64,000 nucleotides of DNA from Zea mays. Lineage: Eukaryota; Streptophyta; Magnoliopsida; Poales; Poaceae. Every line of letters begins with the position of its first letter. The first letter of the stretch is position 1. The notes under the pieces were generated by a model that saw nothing but the letters and a program-made list of their open reading frames with translations, was not told the origin of the DNA and searched no databases. Location: the NCBI RefSeq assembly GCF_902167145.1, contig NC_050098.1, positions 78,160,207 through 78,224,206 of the forward strand, read 5' to 3'. The position numbers and the translations under genes were made by a program. Shown here in pieces: positions 34,712-48,051 of the stretch.

Positions 34712-36099
34712 TATGGCGGAACCATCCGAATTATTCCAACTTAAGTGCCCGAGTCCCGCCTTGAAGGCAAAACCACACTTAAATAGGAATAAAACGTCAG
34801 TCCCTCGGATCGAGTCCGACAAGGCCACTAACAGGATCAAGTACCACATACTCACTCGAAGGTGAGGCACAAAGGAATTACAATAAAGCATAAAACCATA
34901 AATTAAAGAAGTACTTATGTTATTACAACATCATCGGAGTTTTGCAAAAGTGGTAACCATTGTCCTCGATGCAGCGGAAATCAACTAACGGTAAATGAAA
35001 GGGAGGATGGGGAAGCCTCGCCCATCACTCTTCCTGCTCCTCTCCTGCTGAGGTAGGGTCCCACTCGACTATCCAACCCGGTGGCAAGGTGGACGGCCAA
35101 GTCACTCCAGCAACCATATCCTCCAGAGAACCTGTAAAAATTATGCCACAAGCAAGGCTGAGTATACTAATACTCAGCTAGACTTACCCGGTGTGAGGAG
35201 TCTACTCCTCTACCTCTAGACATGCAGTTGTTTGGCTGAGGGGTTTGGTTTGCCAAATGCACTAGCTGAGTCTAAAATCAAGTTTTAGCTTTTCCAGTTT
35301 TAGTATGATCCTTTTAACTAGATGAGTACCTAGCTATTCATAAATGGTATCAAACATTATATCAATCAACATCTTTTGCCAGTCATCTCATTTCCACTTA
35401 TTACTCAATGCAGCAGCATGGACCAAGTAGTCTCATTAGCTGCGAGAAGCAGACGATTCGAATTGAGTTTTAACCTTGCAAGGTAAACCTAAACACATGA
35501 CGTGGCGAGGCACTCCGTCCCCACACACATCAACCGTCCCCATTGATTCCCTGGCAACATAATAGGGCTGACCGCCTTGGCGTACAATGCCTCACTAACC
35601 CCGACTGCCGTCGTGCAATGACCGCACTTGTACCCACCATAACCGGAATGGGAGACAACTTCTCAGGTCGCGTGAGGGATAAAGTCTGCGGGCAGGTTCA
35701 CTCAGGTACTACGCTTACCAATTTACCATATTTCTCGGCATGTGTTTAGTACGTCCAAACGCTTGACACACGGTACCACACCTTAATCCTTATTCCAATT
35801 TCTGTCTCATAGACAACGCATCCCCATGGATCATTGTCCACAGACCATCATCATTCCAATATAAAAATGGATACAACCAATTCCTGACCTCGCGCGAGTG
35901 CTAGAAAAATCACTCGACTTCTACCGAGATCCCTAATTTGTAAAGCAGCTACTCGACCTAGCATACTAGTATCCATCTCAAAAGGAATCCTGAGTTCATG
36001 CAACTAGGGTTTCAGTCAACTCCTACACTTAAGTGCATAGTGCAAGCCTACAGACATTAAGTGCAGTAAAATAGCATATATAATGGTTATGCATAAAAC

Positions 36100-36229
36100 T
36101 GGGGCTTGCCTTCAACAGCTGGGGCAGGCAAGTCCTCAGTAGCAGGCTCTGGTGCTGCCTCAGGGACTACCTCCTGAGCAACTCCTGGCTCCGGAATGAG
36201 GACATACTCTCTACCAGAGAGATTACAAT
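36100..36229 (-). other. Exon-like open segment in LTR-L
   Basis: 130 nt on the minus strand between CGATAG and GT. Encodes CNLSGREYVLIPEPGVAQ, an alanine/proline/glutamate-rich middle, and EDLPAPAVEGKPQ, then FYA and TAA. Open throughout; no indels relative to the copies at 32308 and 57203. Confidence 0.55.
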
Positions 36230-38234
36230 CTATCGAATGCAATGAATAAGAGAAATGTATGTTAATGAGATGCCAAAATTTAGTAAACATGATGTAGGGT
36301 GAGATAATATAAGGCAGTGGTACTAGGGTTTCTTTATCTTATGATGCTCTAAGTGTTTTATATTTGCCTAGTAGGTTTTGGTTGGAATCAAGATGTTTGG
36401 ACATCCTTCATGGTTTTAGTAGGTACTTAGGGAGGTTTGGTTGCAGGGATGGGGGTAACATTCTTCATCTCTACTAATTCTCCTTTTCATTTTTCTACTT
36501 ATGTTTTTATGGTAGGCTTGAACTACCATAGTGATTTAGAATTTTCCAAAAATGTTGCAAACATTACATTGGGCTAATATTTAGCATTGTAGTCTGTTCT
36601 ACAGATTTGAGGTTAAGAATAATTAGGATACACTCTACGCAAAAATAACAAAAGTGAGGGTGGATGGTCACTTTGTACTACAACTTTGATTTAGGTCAGG
36701 GTTCTGCACTAAAAATTATTTTTGCCAACATCTATGGGTAATGAGAGGTCTCTGTGCCAAAAATCACATAAAGTGACTTAAGGGTTATTTAGTTGTGATT
36801 TTCTAAAGTTTAATGTCAAAAAGGCACTTATAACTAACTTGTCATTTGAAAAACATCAAACAACAGAACTTGTATTTTTCCTAGATTCATACTAGCCAAA
36901 TAGTAGTTATCCCAAGGATTGGGGTGGTTTCTCCTTAGGGTTATTTTCTATGATTTTTCTAAGTTCTTACTATTTTTATAAAATAAAATGTGGTGCATTT
37001 CTTTTGTACTAACATAGGGTTCAACATAATTTTCTTATGAACTATATCACCTAAGCAAGCTAGGAAAAATGTGGTTGCCCTTTGGTTCTTGTTTTAAATT
37101 CCCTTTTTTATTTTCTTAAGGTTTGGGCCAATACATGTTTTAATGGTTAATTTCTTCTTATCCTAGTATACTAGGAAGTTTAATATTTTTAAACAGTGCA
37201 TCTGTTAGGTAAGTATCCCTCCAGTTTTTCTTAGCCCTAGTCTAAAAGTCTATCAATTTTTCCTTTGTATATAAAGGTTTGGGCAATATACTTGTTTAAA
37301 TCCAAACTCTAAAAATATTGCAGAAATTAGGGTGTTTATTATTTTTCCTGAATAGTTTATAATATTTAGAACTTAGCAAAATTAGTTTCACCAAATTTGG
37401 TTGAATAAAATTCAAGTTATGAAATTTTCAAATTTCGTACTTATTTAAAAGAATAAATCTTAAAGGTTTATGAAAAACAATTTTGCACCGGGACCCCGGG
37501 GTTGTTTTTAATCAAATCCTTAAATCCGCGCCCCTGGAAACTATTCACTAGAGTCACTGACATTTCCAAAAACCCCCTGTCTTTTCTCTTTCTTAACCCG
37601 AGCTCTCTCCTCGCCGGAACAGTAGCCGCAGAGGGGAAAAACGGCGGCGCGGCTTACCGGTGGTAGGAGAGGTCCGGTGGAAGGCTGGATGAGGTCTGGG
37701 AGCTCCTGGCGGTCACGTCGAGGGGCAGATCGCCAACGGTGATGGCCGGAGTAGGGTTGGCCGCGTGCGCAAGCGGTCGGGCTCATCAGCGACGCGTGCT
37801 CCGGCTTGATCACGGCGGTAGAGTTCAATTAAATAGCACAGGGAGCTTCACTGGAGGTCAAGGATGTCGTACGAACAAGGAATCGACGAATGGCTTACCG
37901 TGTAGCTCCGAGCTCGGTCTACGTGCGACGGCGGCCGGTTGAAGTCCGGTGGCGTCAATCCGGCGTCTTCGGTGAGGTGGTGTTTGGTCTTCGGGCTCGG
38001 GGAGCTTCACTGAACTCTGAGGAAGCTAGCTGAGGGGTCAGACGGGGTGGAGGAGTGCTGGAGCGGCCGGTCTACGGTGGCCGGGGTTCGGGCGGCCGCT
38101 GGCACGCCGTGCGCGGGGCAAACGCCGGTGAACTTGTGCTCGGGCAGGGTTGGGAGCGAGCGGGGGCGTACGGTCGAGGCCAGGGTTGGCTTTAAAGCCA
38201 CGGGCGAGGGCGTGGGCGAGGGGTTGGCGCACCG

Positions 38235-41200
38235 CGTGCCAGAACCTCCCAAGTTATTGGGCCCACATGCACCTGTCCTTGTCTCAAAGACCTCAGACGG
38301 CTATGCATGTGCACCAGATAACTTAACAGGATCCGTCCGAGTGTCCCAAGGACCCCGGATAAACCACTTACAACCTGGACCGCAGGATTAAGTAAACACA
38401 AATCACACAACAACATTTTGCAGCGGAAATAAACTCTTTATTACAAAGTTACAAGTTACAACAAATTTACATTGTTTATCAGAGTGATTATAAAAGTGGT
38501 TCAAAGAAATAAACTTTGAAATGTTATTAATTATTTATAAGTTTGAAATATATGCTAGCTTAAGTGACCATCCTCAATAAAAAATATAGAAGAAGTACTT
38601 AGACTTATAAGAAGGCCATGCCCACCGGCGCTTAACACCAATTACAATCAAGTGACTTGTAACCTGCAGCAACAATGGGAATAAAACCCTAAGTACGCAA
38701 GTACTCAGCAAGACTTACCCGACTAAAGAAAAGACTCTCAAGTGTATACTGGTTTTAAAAGGGATTCAAGGTAAGGCGTATCAAGAATCAAGGACTCTGT
38801 TTGCAGAAAAGATTACTATGAGTGGATTCTTAAAAATCCATTTTTACTTGTTAGGTTAAGTAAAGTTACCTGCAGCTAGAGTTCTTTCTACCCTAGTTCA
38901 AGCACTTGGATATACTAGCCATCTTTTTATCATCCCATCAGTTCACTGGATTGCTACGCGTAGGGCAGTGACCAAGTCTTCATGTCTGAGAAGTAACGGT
39001 GATCCGAATCCATTAATACCAAGCTGGTGATCTCCAATCACACGACATATGTAGCACTTAACCCTTGCATATGTCAACTCGCTACTGGGTTTCTTAAGAC
39101 CAGACCGGGTTCACGCCAACCGAGAGCACATATACACCATCGTCCATCCTCTTGCCACGGAGGATACACGCTACTCTCGCCATCTCTACACTCCCATTGC
39201 GTGTTGGCCTTTCTGATATTAGTCTGCCCGAGGCAAAGCTTACCCATGATGAGGCATGTGACCAGTTAAAAGGTCCTCAATCAGCAAGCCTACATCGAGA
39301 CAGTCCTTAATCGACTCAGACAGAGACACTACACCGAGACTCCCTTCTCGTGCAAGTCAACCGCCCGGTCTCAGCTTTATTATTTTCAACCCAATGTCTG
39401 GTACCTGGCAGAGGTACATCTTTTCCGATGTTGAACCCATCATGGCTATGGTGGATCCACCATCAAGTTTTATTTTTGTAAAAATTCTCATCCACTATGA
39501 AGCATCACCTTTTATTTTTAAAACAAAACATTTTGTTTTTCTAAAGCAAGGCTAAGCATCAAAAATCCTTTTCATAAAAGGGTATCAAGGAAGGGTAATC
39601 AATTTTCCAAGGAAGGCAATGCATCAATTGTTTAGCACACAACTCCTATCACCTAATGCATCAAACAAGGTGATAAATATTTTAAAATAGCAAGGAGGTG
39701 GCAAATGCACCAGTGCTTGCCTGGATAACACTAGGTTAGTATTTGTTACACGTCGATCACTTGACGATCAGCCTTTATTCTGATACTTGCTTCGTCTGCC
39801 AATCTTCAGTTTCGTCCATCAGCATCACCTTGCGAGTGGCTCACGCTTTCCATCCTCTTGTGGTCGACTCAGCTTTGGTCCTCCACATCATGTGATTAAT
39901 TATCGTACCTAAATGAAATGCATTATGCATATGAATGCATATCAAGACGGGTATCGCAAGATAATATTATGATTAAGTCATCATCATAATTACGACAACC
40001 AAATTCTTATGTATATACCAACATAATCAGACATAACATAAATAGAACTCGAGCACTCTACAAAATACTAACTTCATCCTATTACCGTATGAACAGAACA
40101 TTTTACTAGTATTTAAGACCACTGCTCATCACATACGTAGAACCTATTTAATTATATTTAACATATACACCCATCGAGGTACTACTCACATAACCTACCC
40201 ATCGACGATCATTATACAATGTGATTAATTCACCATTGAATACAAGCACACCACAACATCAGATCAATCCAATCACACTAGACATATGTTTCCACGTTTT
40301 AAATTAGGATGCATAAGATATAGGTCGATGGTGCTAACCACAATCGGCCATAACCATTCTTAAAACTAACTTAACTAGTTTAAACATAATCGACAAGTAT
40401 ACCCACCGAAACTCTATTCCCATAATCTACATCTCAAACTGGCGATTCACTACACGACCTTGACCAAATCGCTGCAAGCGATTCGAGTATCCTAATAAAT
40501 ATTATATCTACAACCACAACACATATACTATGAGCCAGAGGACAAATGTAATTAATATATCCAAACCCTCAATCAAACATTATCTGGAACAATAAATTGG
40601 CTTATCATTATCTAAACCCAATTTGAATCCGTGAGATTGACGACAATGTCCGGTGGGAGCATTCCTCAGCACAACATGGAAGCGACGGAGGGGTTCGCTT
40701 TTTCTTTATCCAGATTCTCTAGATCTCTTTCTTGCGGCGTACGGAATAATAATGAATGAGCGTGGCTAATGATAGAATCAACGGTCGATGATGCCGACCA
40801 CCAGAGCCGGCCACAACAAGCACGACATCCAGGGCACGGTAGGGGACTACGGCATCAGGGTTTTGCGACAAGACAAAGTTGAGCACACATAGCGACCAGC
40901 CTCGGATCCAGAGCAGGCCGAGTGCAAGGGAGCATCACGGCTGGGAACGGACATAGGGAGCGGGGCGCTGCGCAGAGGCGAGCAGGAAGCTTGGCGAGTC
41001 AGCGAGGTTGAGGGAGTGAGCTGAGGGGCTGCAGCACGGAAGGGAAATCGGAGCAGGGGCAAGGAGGAGCACCATGGGGAGAGAAACCGCGGCGCGCAGA
41101 CTGGGCGAGCTGAGAGCTTCGCGCGCGCAGGGTGAAGCTTGAGGCGTGCCATGGCGAAGAGTAGACGGGCGACCGGCGCTGGGGCTCTGGGCACCGAGCT

Positions 41201-42934
41201 GGAACAGGGAGGAGCAGGGGCGCGGCACAAGGGAGATCCGGCCGGGCGCTGTCCGAGGAGGGGCACCGCAGCATGGGCGAGCGCGTCAGGGAGAGCGCTC
41301 GACGATTGAAGAAGACGAGCAGAGAGATGAGCACCGGGCTGAAGACGAGGGCGCGCGATGCAAGCAGGAAGCCGAGGGCAGGGCGCTCGGGCGCCATGGA
41401 GGGAGCTCCGGTGCGGCAGGGAAGGAGCTCAGGGAGCAGGCTCGGCTGGGCGCGATGCAGGAGGGCAGACGGCCACCTGGGGAAGTGCCCAGGCGCGCAC
41501 GACGTGGAGAGCAGGAGCCAGGGCGCCGTGGCCATGGGAGAAGCTCCTGCGCGCAGAGAGGAGGACCGAGTAGAGGAGGGAGATGGGCGCTGGAGAGAGC
41601 GTGATGGAGAAAGCGCCAAGAAGCTACGCGCGTGTGGAAGGAGTGCCAGCAGAGGGGAAGAAGATAAGGAAGAAGCAGCGCGCGGCGTGAAAAATCTGAA
41701 GGAGGGGCGGCAGGATTTTTTTGTTAGAGCTGAGCGGCGCAGAGATAAGATCAAACGGAGGAAAAATCAACGCCGAGAGCATTCCAAGACGGTAGAGGAA
41801 AATCTGAGAAAAAGATATTTTTTCCCAGGCTTGGCGTGTATAAGATGAAAGGGGAAAATACGTGACGGTGGTGGTAAAAGATAGAAGATATTTTCTTTTT
41901 CTTTTCCACAAAAGAACATAAATCCGAGCTCTAAAATTAAGGTTTGGACAGGGTATAAGTGGGTCAGATCACAATAATACGGGTCGATGGTACTTGTGAC
42001 ACCGTTTGATTTAATCGAAACCAAATAGGATTTATCTGAATCTTATTTATTTTTGGCGAAACAAATTTCAGAAATCCGACTTTTGGTATTGGGATTTGGG
42101 AGTGGTCTAATTTAGTCAGACCAAAATTTTATTGGTGACGATAAATGAGACAAATAGGATTAAACTGAATCCGGTTCTGATAATTTGTTCCGAAAACTTT
42201 ATTTGTCGAGTTCTAAATAAATTTGTTTGGGGATAAAATCCTAAGAGTAGGTCGAGCTTCTGAATTCGTATTCGCGCGAGCGATAAATTTTAAATAATCA
42301 CCGGACACAACGATTTTCGGAACAACTATGTTCCGAACATCATGAAAATTTAGAAAGAGCCCAAATAAATAAAAACGACGTCGAACTCGCGACAGACGAA
42401 ATAGATTAAGACAGAGAGACTGTTATTTAGTTCCATCTAATTTTTACGTTCCTCACCAGTGATCGATCATTTGATCTGACGCCAACGATCATATGCTGAG
42501 AGGAACGATTCACTTAATCAGCTGGTGCATCGTTCTGTTTGGACAGCGCGGGCTCCAAATTGTTCTAAAATCAGAAGTCTTCTGATTTTCGTATTCACTT
42601 ACACGCGTGATTCAAACAGTTCAAAATTCACCAGCGACGAAGATTCAATAATCCAAAAGCTTCATGAACCCTTTTTAGCTGTTTAGATTATCGAAATTAA
42701 AACGGCACCAAACTCGATAGATTTTATTTAGGCACAGGACTCGCAAATTTTTGGAATAATTACGTTCCAAATTTCGCGAAGACTTAGGAAGAGTTTAAAT
42801 AGACAGAAACATATGCGATATTAAAATCGCGATAGGCGAAGATGATTAAAATTTAGCATCGTTTTATCCACTGATATTACGTGCTTAAATCTATACTCGT
42901 TGTCGAGCAGAATATAAACACCAGGGGTGTTACA
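38235..42934 (-). mobile_element. Solo LTR, C family (4.7 kb), nested in LTR-L
   Basis: Minus strand from TGTAACACCCCTGGTGTTTA (42934) to CTTGGGAGGTTCTGGCACG (38235). Flanks CACCG (38230-38234) and CAGCG (42935-42939) are a target duplication with one mismatch. Joining the flanks restores the GC-rich leader of LTR-L (compare 59330-59360). 38240-39720 is the reverse of 1690-3132 and 18840-20270, so it is family C. The middle holds a GC-rich leader (40840-41750) with S/P-rich open frames of compositional origin. It ends with AT-rich sequence. No pol sequence, so a solo LTR. Confidence 0.82.
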
Positions 42935-43688
42935 CAGCGCGGCACGGCGCGCGCGGGGCCGAGCGTCGGGGCGTGTTCTAGCGTTGCCATGGCGCGTCGA
43001 ACACGTGGTCGTGTTATTCTGCCCAAGTTCTTGCGCGTGCTGAGCACCCAAATGTGCGAATCTTGCGATATGACTTGTGTAAGATTTCTTCCCTGCACCT
43101 AGAGCTATCTAGTTCATGTGAGTTCCAAGGGGAGATCGGGTCTTGCTTGGAAGATATGGTGGCGCCAAGTCTTGTCTGTCTACACTGTTCATCTCGCGAC
43201 AAAACATATGCCAAACTGTGTCAAACGACCCTGGTTTGGTTTCAAGCTTTTCAGGGGTGTGCCTTGGGTAGTTTGGCTACTTTTTGTTATTTGGACCATG
43301 TGGTTTTGGCGCAAGAAAATAAGTGAACACTTCTGATCTTTAGATTGGGGCTGATTTTTGACTTAGAGAAAAAATGGATTGCTCTAGGGTGCTCTCCAAT
43401 TAACTTTGGTAAAGTGTTTAAGTCATGAAATGATCATTTGCTTCCCCTTCTCACTAATCCAAGGCTTGGGGGTTTAATGGCTTAAGAGGGGGAACTAGGG
43501 TTTTAGAACCTGTTTCATAGGTGAAAATACATGAAAAGCTATGGTATTCCTTTTTCTCATGATCCTTACTAAATTAAGCCATGGTTTCTAAGGTTTTGGT
43601 GCCCCTCCTTCCCATCTAAACACATGTGATAATAGGCTATAGGTGCATGCATTGAGCCAGGGCCTTGGGCAACACCTGGGGTGTTACA

Positions 43689-43702
43689 TCCCTCCCCCTT
43701 AA
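43689..43702 (-). other. Polypurine tract of internal B
   Basis: Minus strand AAGGGGGAGGGA directly before the LTR-L start TGTAACACC. Confidence 0.85.
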
Positions 43703-43910
43703 AGGAAATCTCGTCCCGAGATTGGGTAGGGATCCTTGAGAGGGGTGCTAAGAAGGTGCGTGCTTGCGAGGTGTGGTTTCTTTTGTCAAGGTTCTCTAGT
43801 AGACTGCTCTTCGAATGCCATCCTCTTTGTAACTTCAGAAGGAAGTCCTTCTAGACTTAGTTTCACAACTTACTCAGTCTTTATTAACTATATTTCTCTT
43901 ATACTTAGAT

Positions 43911-46900
43911 TCAAAGGGTAGGTGGGGGTGTTTTGGGATCCGATTTACATACCGATATTTTTGGACAGAAATTCGGGATATAAATTTTAATTGCCTTTGC
44001 TCGAGTTGATCTCTCCTTTTGGTCCAAAACTTTGACGGGGTGCTCTTGATATGACAAGTCTGGTTCTATCTCCAATTCAGGTTCGGATAGCACTTTCGTT
44101 GGTAAGCGGACACACTTCTTCAGCTGAGACACATGGAACACATCATGAATTGCAGACACGTGAGGTGGCAACTTCAACTGGTAGGCTACAAGTCCACAAG
44201 TCTCCTTGATTTCATAGGGCCCAATATAGCGACGAGCTAATTTGCCCTTGATCCCAAATCTCTGAACACCTTTAGTGGGTGACACTTTGAGATACACATG
44301 ATCCCCTACTATTGTAGAGGCTTCCTTCTTTTATCATGATAGCTCTTTTGCTTGGCCTGAGCAGCTTCCAAGTTCTTCTTAATGACTCTGACTTTATCCT
44401 CGGCTTCAAGCACTAGGTCAGGTCCAAATATTTCCCTTTCTCCAACTTGTGACCAATTTAGTGGTGTTCTACACCTTCTCCCATACAAGGCCTCAAAAGG
44501 TGCCATCTTTAGGCTGGATTGGTAGCTATTATTGTAAGAGAATTCTGCCAGAGAAAAACACTTATCCCAATTCTTGCCATAGTGTAACACACACGCTCTC
44601 AACATGTCCTCAAGAATCTGATTTACTCTTTTCGTTTGGCTGTCAGTTCGAGGATGGTATGTTGAGCTTCTTATCACATTGGTTCGAAGTGACTTCTGTA
44701 GTTGTTCCCAGAAACGTGTGACAAAAGGTGCCCCCCTATCTGACACGATAGTCCTTGGTATTCCATGCAAGCACTATTTGGTCAATATAGATTTCTGCAT
44801 ATTTTTTCTGCCCTGTGGGTGGTATGCACTGGCAAGAAATGAGCTATCTTGGTTAGCCTATACACAATGACCCAAATAGAATCGTGGTGTCGGGAGGTGT
44901 TGGGAAATCCCACGATAAAGTCCATGCTGAGGTCCTCACATTTCCAAGATGGTATAGGGAGTGGCTGCAAGGTACCTGCTACCTTCAAATGGCTTGGTTT
45001 GATCCTTTGGCAAGTGTCGCACTCAAATACATACTTAGCAATTTCTCTCTTCATCCTGGTCCACCAATAAAAGGATCTGAGATCATGATACATCTTGTTA
45101 CTCCCGGGGTGCATGGAAAACTTGGAAAGATGAGCTTCGTCCAAAATTTTCTTCCTGATTTCTGGATTCTCTGGAACAACTAGTCGGTCTTCAAACCATA
45201 GAACACCCTTGTTGTCCTGACGAAAGCATTTATACTTATCCACTTTTTGATTAAGCATTTCCTTAATGACTTGAACACCCTTGTCAGCAATCTGTGCCAT
45301 GATTATCTGCTCTTGTAAGGTCAGCTCAACTGAGATATAATCCAAGGTTCCTGGGGAAACAACTTCCATGTTCAGCTTGCGCAATTCGTCACACAAAGTG
45401 GCGACCTTAGAATCAATGGATATACAGTTGCACTAGGCTTTGTGACTCAAGGCATCTGCCACAACATTTGCCTTGCCAGGATGGTAATCTACTTCTAGAT
45501 CATAATCCTTGATCAATTCTAACCATCTCCTCTGCCTCATATTAAGATTAGCCTGAGTGAAAATATACTTGAGGCTCTTGTGGTCAGTATAAATTTTAGC
45601 AATCCAGTGAAAATATTATAATGTCTCCAGATCTTTAGAGCATGGACTACCGCTGCTAATTCCAGATCATGTGTGGGATAATTCTGTTCATGAGGCCTAA
45701 GTGCTCTAGATGCGTAGGCAATAACTCGGTTGTCTTGCATCAAAACACAACCTAGTCCAGTGCCCGAAGCATCGCAAATATACATCAAATGATTTGGTGT
45801 TGTCAGGCTGTGCGAGCATGGGTGCTGTTGTCAAATGTCGCCTCAAGGCATGAAAGGCATCTTCACATTTCTGATCCCAATCAAATTTCACTCCTTTCTT
45901 CAATAACTCAGTCATCGGTTTAGCAATTCTGGAGAAATCCGGAATGAATCGCCGATAGTATCCTGCCAAACCCAGGAAACTCCGAATCTGCCGAACGGTG
46001 GTAGGAGGCTTCCAATCTGTCACTTCTTGTACTTTCTCAAGGTCAACTGCTATCCCATCCTGAGAGATGGTGTGACCTAAGAACTTGATCTCCCTTAGCC
46101 AGAAATCACATTTAGAGAGTTTGGCATACAAGCGATGATCGTGTAGCCACTGATGTACTGTGTGCAAATGCTTTGTATGCTCGTCTTCACTTTTTGAAAA
46201 TACCAGGATATCATCAATGAAGACCACCACAAATTTGTCCAGTTCTGGCATACTGAATTCATCAAATACATGAAATATACCGGGTCATTTGTGAGCCCGA
46301 ATGACATCACCAAATACTCATAAAGTCCGTATCTGGTGGAGAAAGCCGTCTTTGGAATATCACTAGCCCTGATCATGATCTGGTGATATCCAGAGCGAAG
46401 GTCTATTTTGGAAAACACCTTGGCTCCGACCATTTGATCAAACAAGACATCGATGCGGAGCAAAGGATACTTGTTTTTAATAGTCACCGCATTGAGAGGG
46501 CGGTAATCAACACACAGTCTCAGACTCTCATCCTTCCTCTTTACGAACAATGTTGGACATCCCCATGGTAAATACTTGGGCGAATGAACCCCTTGAATAA
46601 ACAACTCTTGTAACTGCTTCTTTAGTTCTGCCAACTCTGCTGGAGGCATCCTATATGGCCTTTTAGAAATAGGTGCAGTCCATGGTTGCAATTCGATGGC
46701 AAATTCTATATCTCTGTCGGGTGGCATCCCTAGCAATTCATCTCGGAAAACATCAGGGTACTCACAGACCACTGGAATCTTCTCTGCGGGTGACTCTATC
46801 ATGGTGAGTGCACAAGAATGGGTACAACCCTGGTTAGGCAAGTACAATGTGATTTCTCCACAAAAAGGTGAATGTATTTCAATGGCTCTTGCTGCGACAT

Positions 46901-47074
46901 CAATCAATGCATGATGTCGTGATAACCAGTCAGTTCCAAAGATGATATCCACGCCCTCCAATCCCATGATAAGGAGGGTGGTTTTAAATACAAGACTACC
47001 CAATTTTATTGGCACACGCCGGTTGAGTTGATAGGTGGCAACCCTGCCTCCTGGGGTTGAAATCGTAATACCCC
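43911..47074 (-). pseudogene. Internal B pol: protease end, RT, RNase H, integrase
   Basis: Continues the protease broken at 54456 ([17 protein letters not shown], 47015-46900). RT follows, with [36 protein letters not shown] and [13 protein letters not shown] (about 46225-46190), then [17 protein letters not shown]. RNase H has [16 protein letters not shown] (from 45785). Integrase has the HHCC finger ([23 protein letters not shown]), VSDRGAPF, and TDSQTKRVNQ, where the expected catalytic glutamate is lysine. Frameshifts lie near 46240, 45800 and 45590, with stops near 45434 and 44308. The chromodomain is missing: a deletion after AKAIKIY joins straight to the FCPK end, closing at 43911. Confidence 0.88.
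47070..47074. repeat. Target-site duplication ACCCC
   Basis: ACCCC before 47075 is repeated at 54456-54460 after the zeon-like element. The uninterrupted sister sequence in internal A (about 63625-63640, GTAATACCCCCATTTG) confirms the insertion point in the protease. Confidence 0.95.
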
Positions 47075-47743
47075 TGTTGGGGACTTGTTCTCAAATGCTA
47101 TGAGTTAAGAACAAGGCAACACAGAAAATGTTAAACGATAAAGTCCTTCGTCCTTCGAAGCATTATTTCCCTTAGGATATAATGATTTTCGGACGAAGGT
47201 TATGAAGGGCGCACCTTCATAAGCACAACATACGATGATGAAGAATGAATCATATGAGATATAAAGAATAACATAGACAATTATATGTTATTATCAACTT
47301 ATTTCTGCATTATTATTATGAAGAAATAGAAATGACATCAAATTACAAATGTACCTTCGGCTTGGAAAGAGATGAAAATACAAGTGTGACGCAAAAGCAA
47401 ATGCCAAGTCAACGTCCACAGTACGGGGGTACTGTTCACCTATTTATAGGCACGGGACACAGCCCATATAAAATTACATTCATGCCCTTTACATTTGGTA
47501 GTAATTCTATAGTAATCCACCGAGGTCTGAATAGCCTTTTCATCTTTAAGTCGGTTTCTTTCTCTGCTATTACGCCGAAGCTTTCCTGCTCACAGCTTCG
47601 GTGCTGTGTCGACCTTTGTATTCTTTGGGCTTCTCTCACTGTGGTACCGATTCGAGTCCGAAGATACCTGTTCACACATTATACTCCAGAAATACTGTTA
47701 AATCTTGTTTTTGAGGACCTTCGGAAGCCGAAGGCCCCCAACA
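47075..47743 (-). repeat. Zeon-like element 3-prime LTR
   Basis: 669 bp. Differs from the copy at 53787-54455 only at 47628 (G) versus 54340 (T) when read side by side. TATAAATA (minus) at 47441-47448. Confidence 0.95.
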
Positions 47744-47757
47744 GTAGCCCCTCGCAA
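47744..47757 (-). other. Polypurine tract of zeon-like element
   Basis: Minus strand TTGCGAGGGGCTAC immediately before the 3-prime LTR. Confidence 0.55.
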
Positions 47758-47899
47758 TATTAATTTGTTAGAATAATAAATTTAAATTGCGACATGGACG
47801 AAGGCCTTAAGCCGAAGGTCCGAAAAAAACACCTTCCCTTTGCTAGAATAGCAACATTCACTGACAAGCGGGGTCTTTCAATTTTTGACGCACTGGGCG

Positions 47900-47907
47900 T
47901 ATAAATA
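47900..47907 (+). promoter_or_regulatory. TATA box of the antisense gene
   Basis: TATAAATA on the plus strand in the context GGGCGTATAAATAAGAGC, outside the LTR and 152 bp upstream of the ATG at 48052. It is followed by a CT-rich leader (CTCTTGCCATCTGCTCTCGCTC). This gives the plus-strand gene a promoter separate from the LTR promoter. Confidence 0.7.
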
Positions 47908-48051
47908 AGAGCATACCGCGAGCTCATTTGACACGCTCTCTTGCCATCTGCTCTCGCTCACTCAATTTTTAGCTCTTGTGCTCCAAGATTTGCTTAGCTT
48001 TTTAAGTTTTTAAGCTTCGTCATTGAAAACATTTTTTTAGTGTTTCCGAAG

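Larger units (their letters stand above)
34712..43688 (-). repeat. LTR-L of the array (split by a solo LTR)
   Basis: Starts TGTAACACCCCAGGTGTTG at 43688 and ends CCGCCATA at 34712. Without the 4.7 kb nested LTR it is about 4.27 kb, close to the 4.36 kb LTR-M. By eye it differs from LTR-M by more than a tenth of positions in the terminal 300 bp. The TATA position reads TTTAAAG (about 38190). A donor-like GTAAGC follows the leader near 37902. No gene other than the exon-like segment at 36100. Confidence 0.82.

Noticed and set aside
40999..41754. 251-codon S/P-rich frame on the minus strand in the C solo LTR leader
   Set aside because: It does not begin with ATG, the first ATG after the likely promoter is in another frame, and GC-rich leaders of the other LTRs give similar frames.
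47332..47763. 143-codon frame in the zeon-like LTR, repeated at 54044
   Set aside because: It lies within the LTR, antisense to the element, and is duplicated only because the LTRs are identical. No domain.
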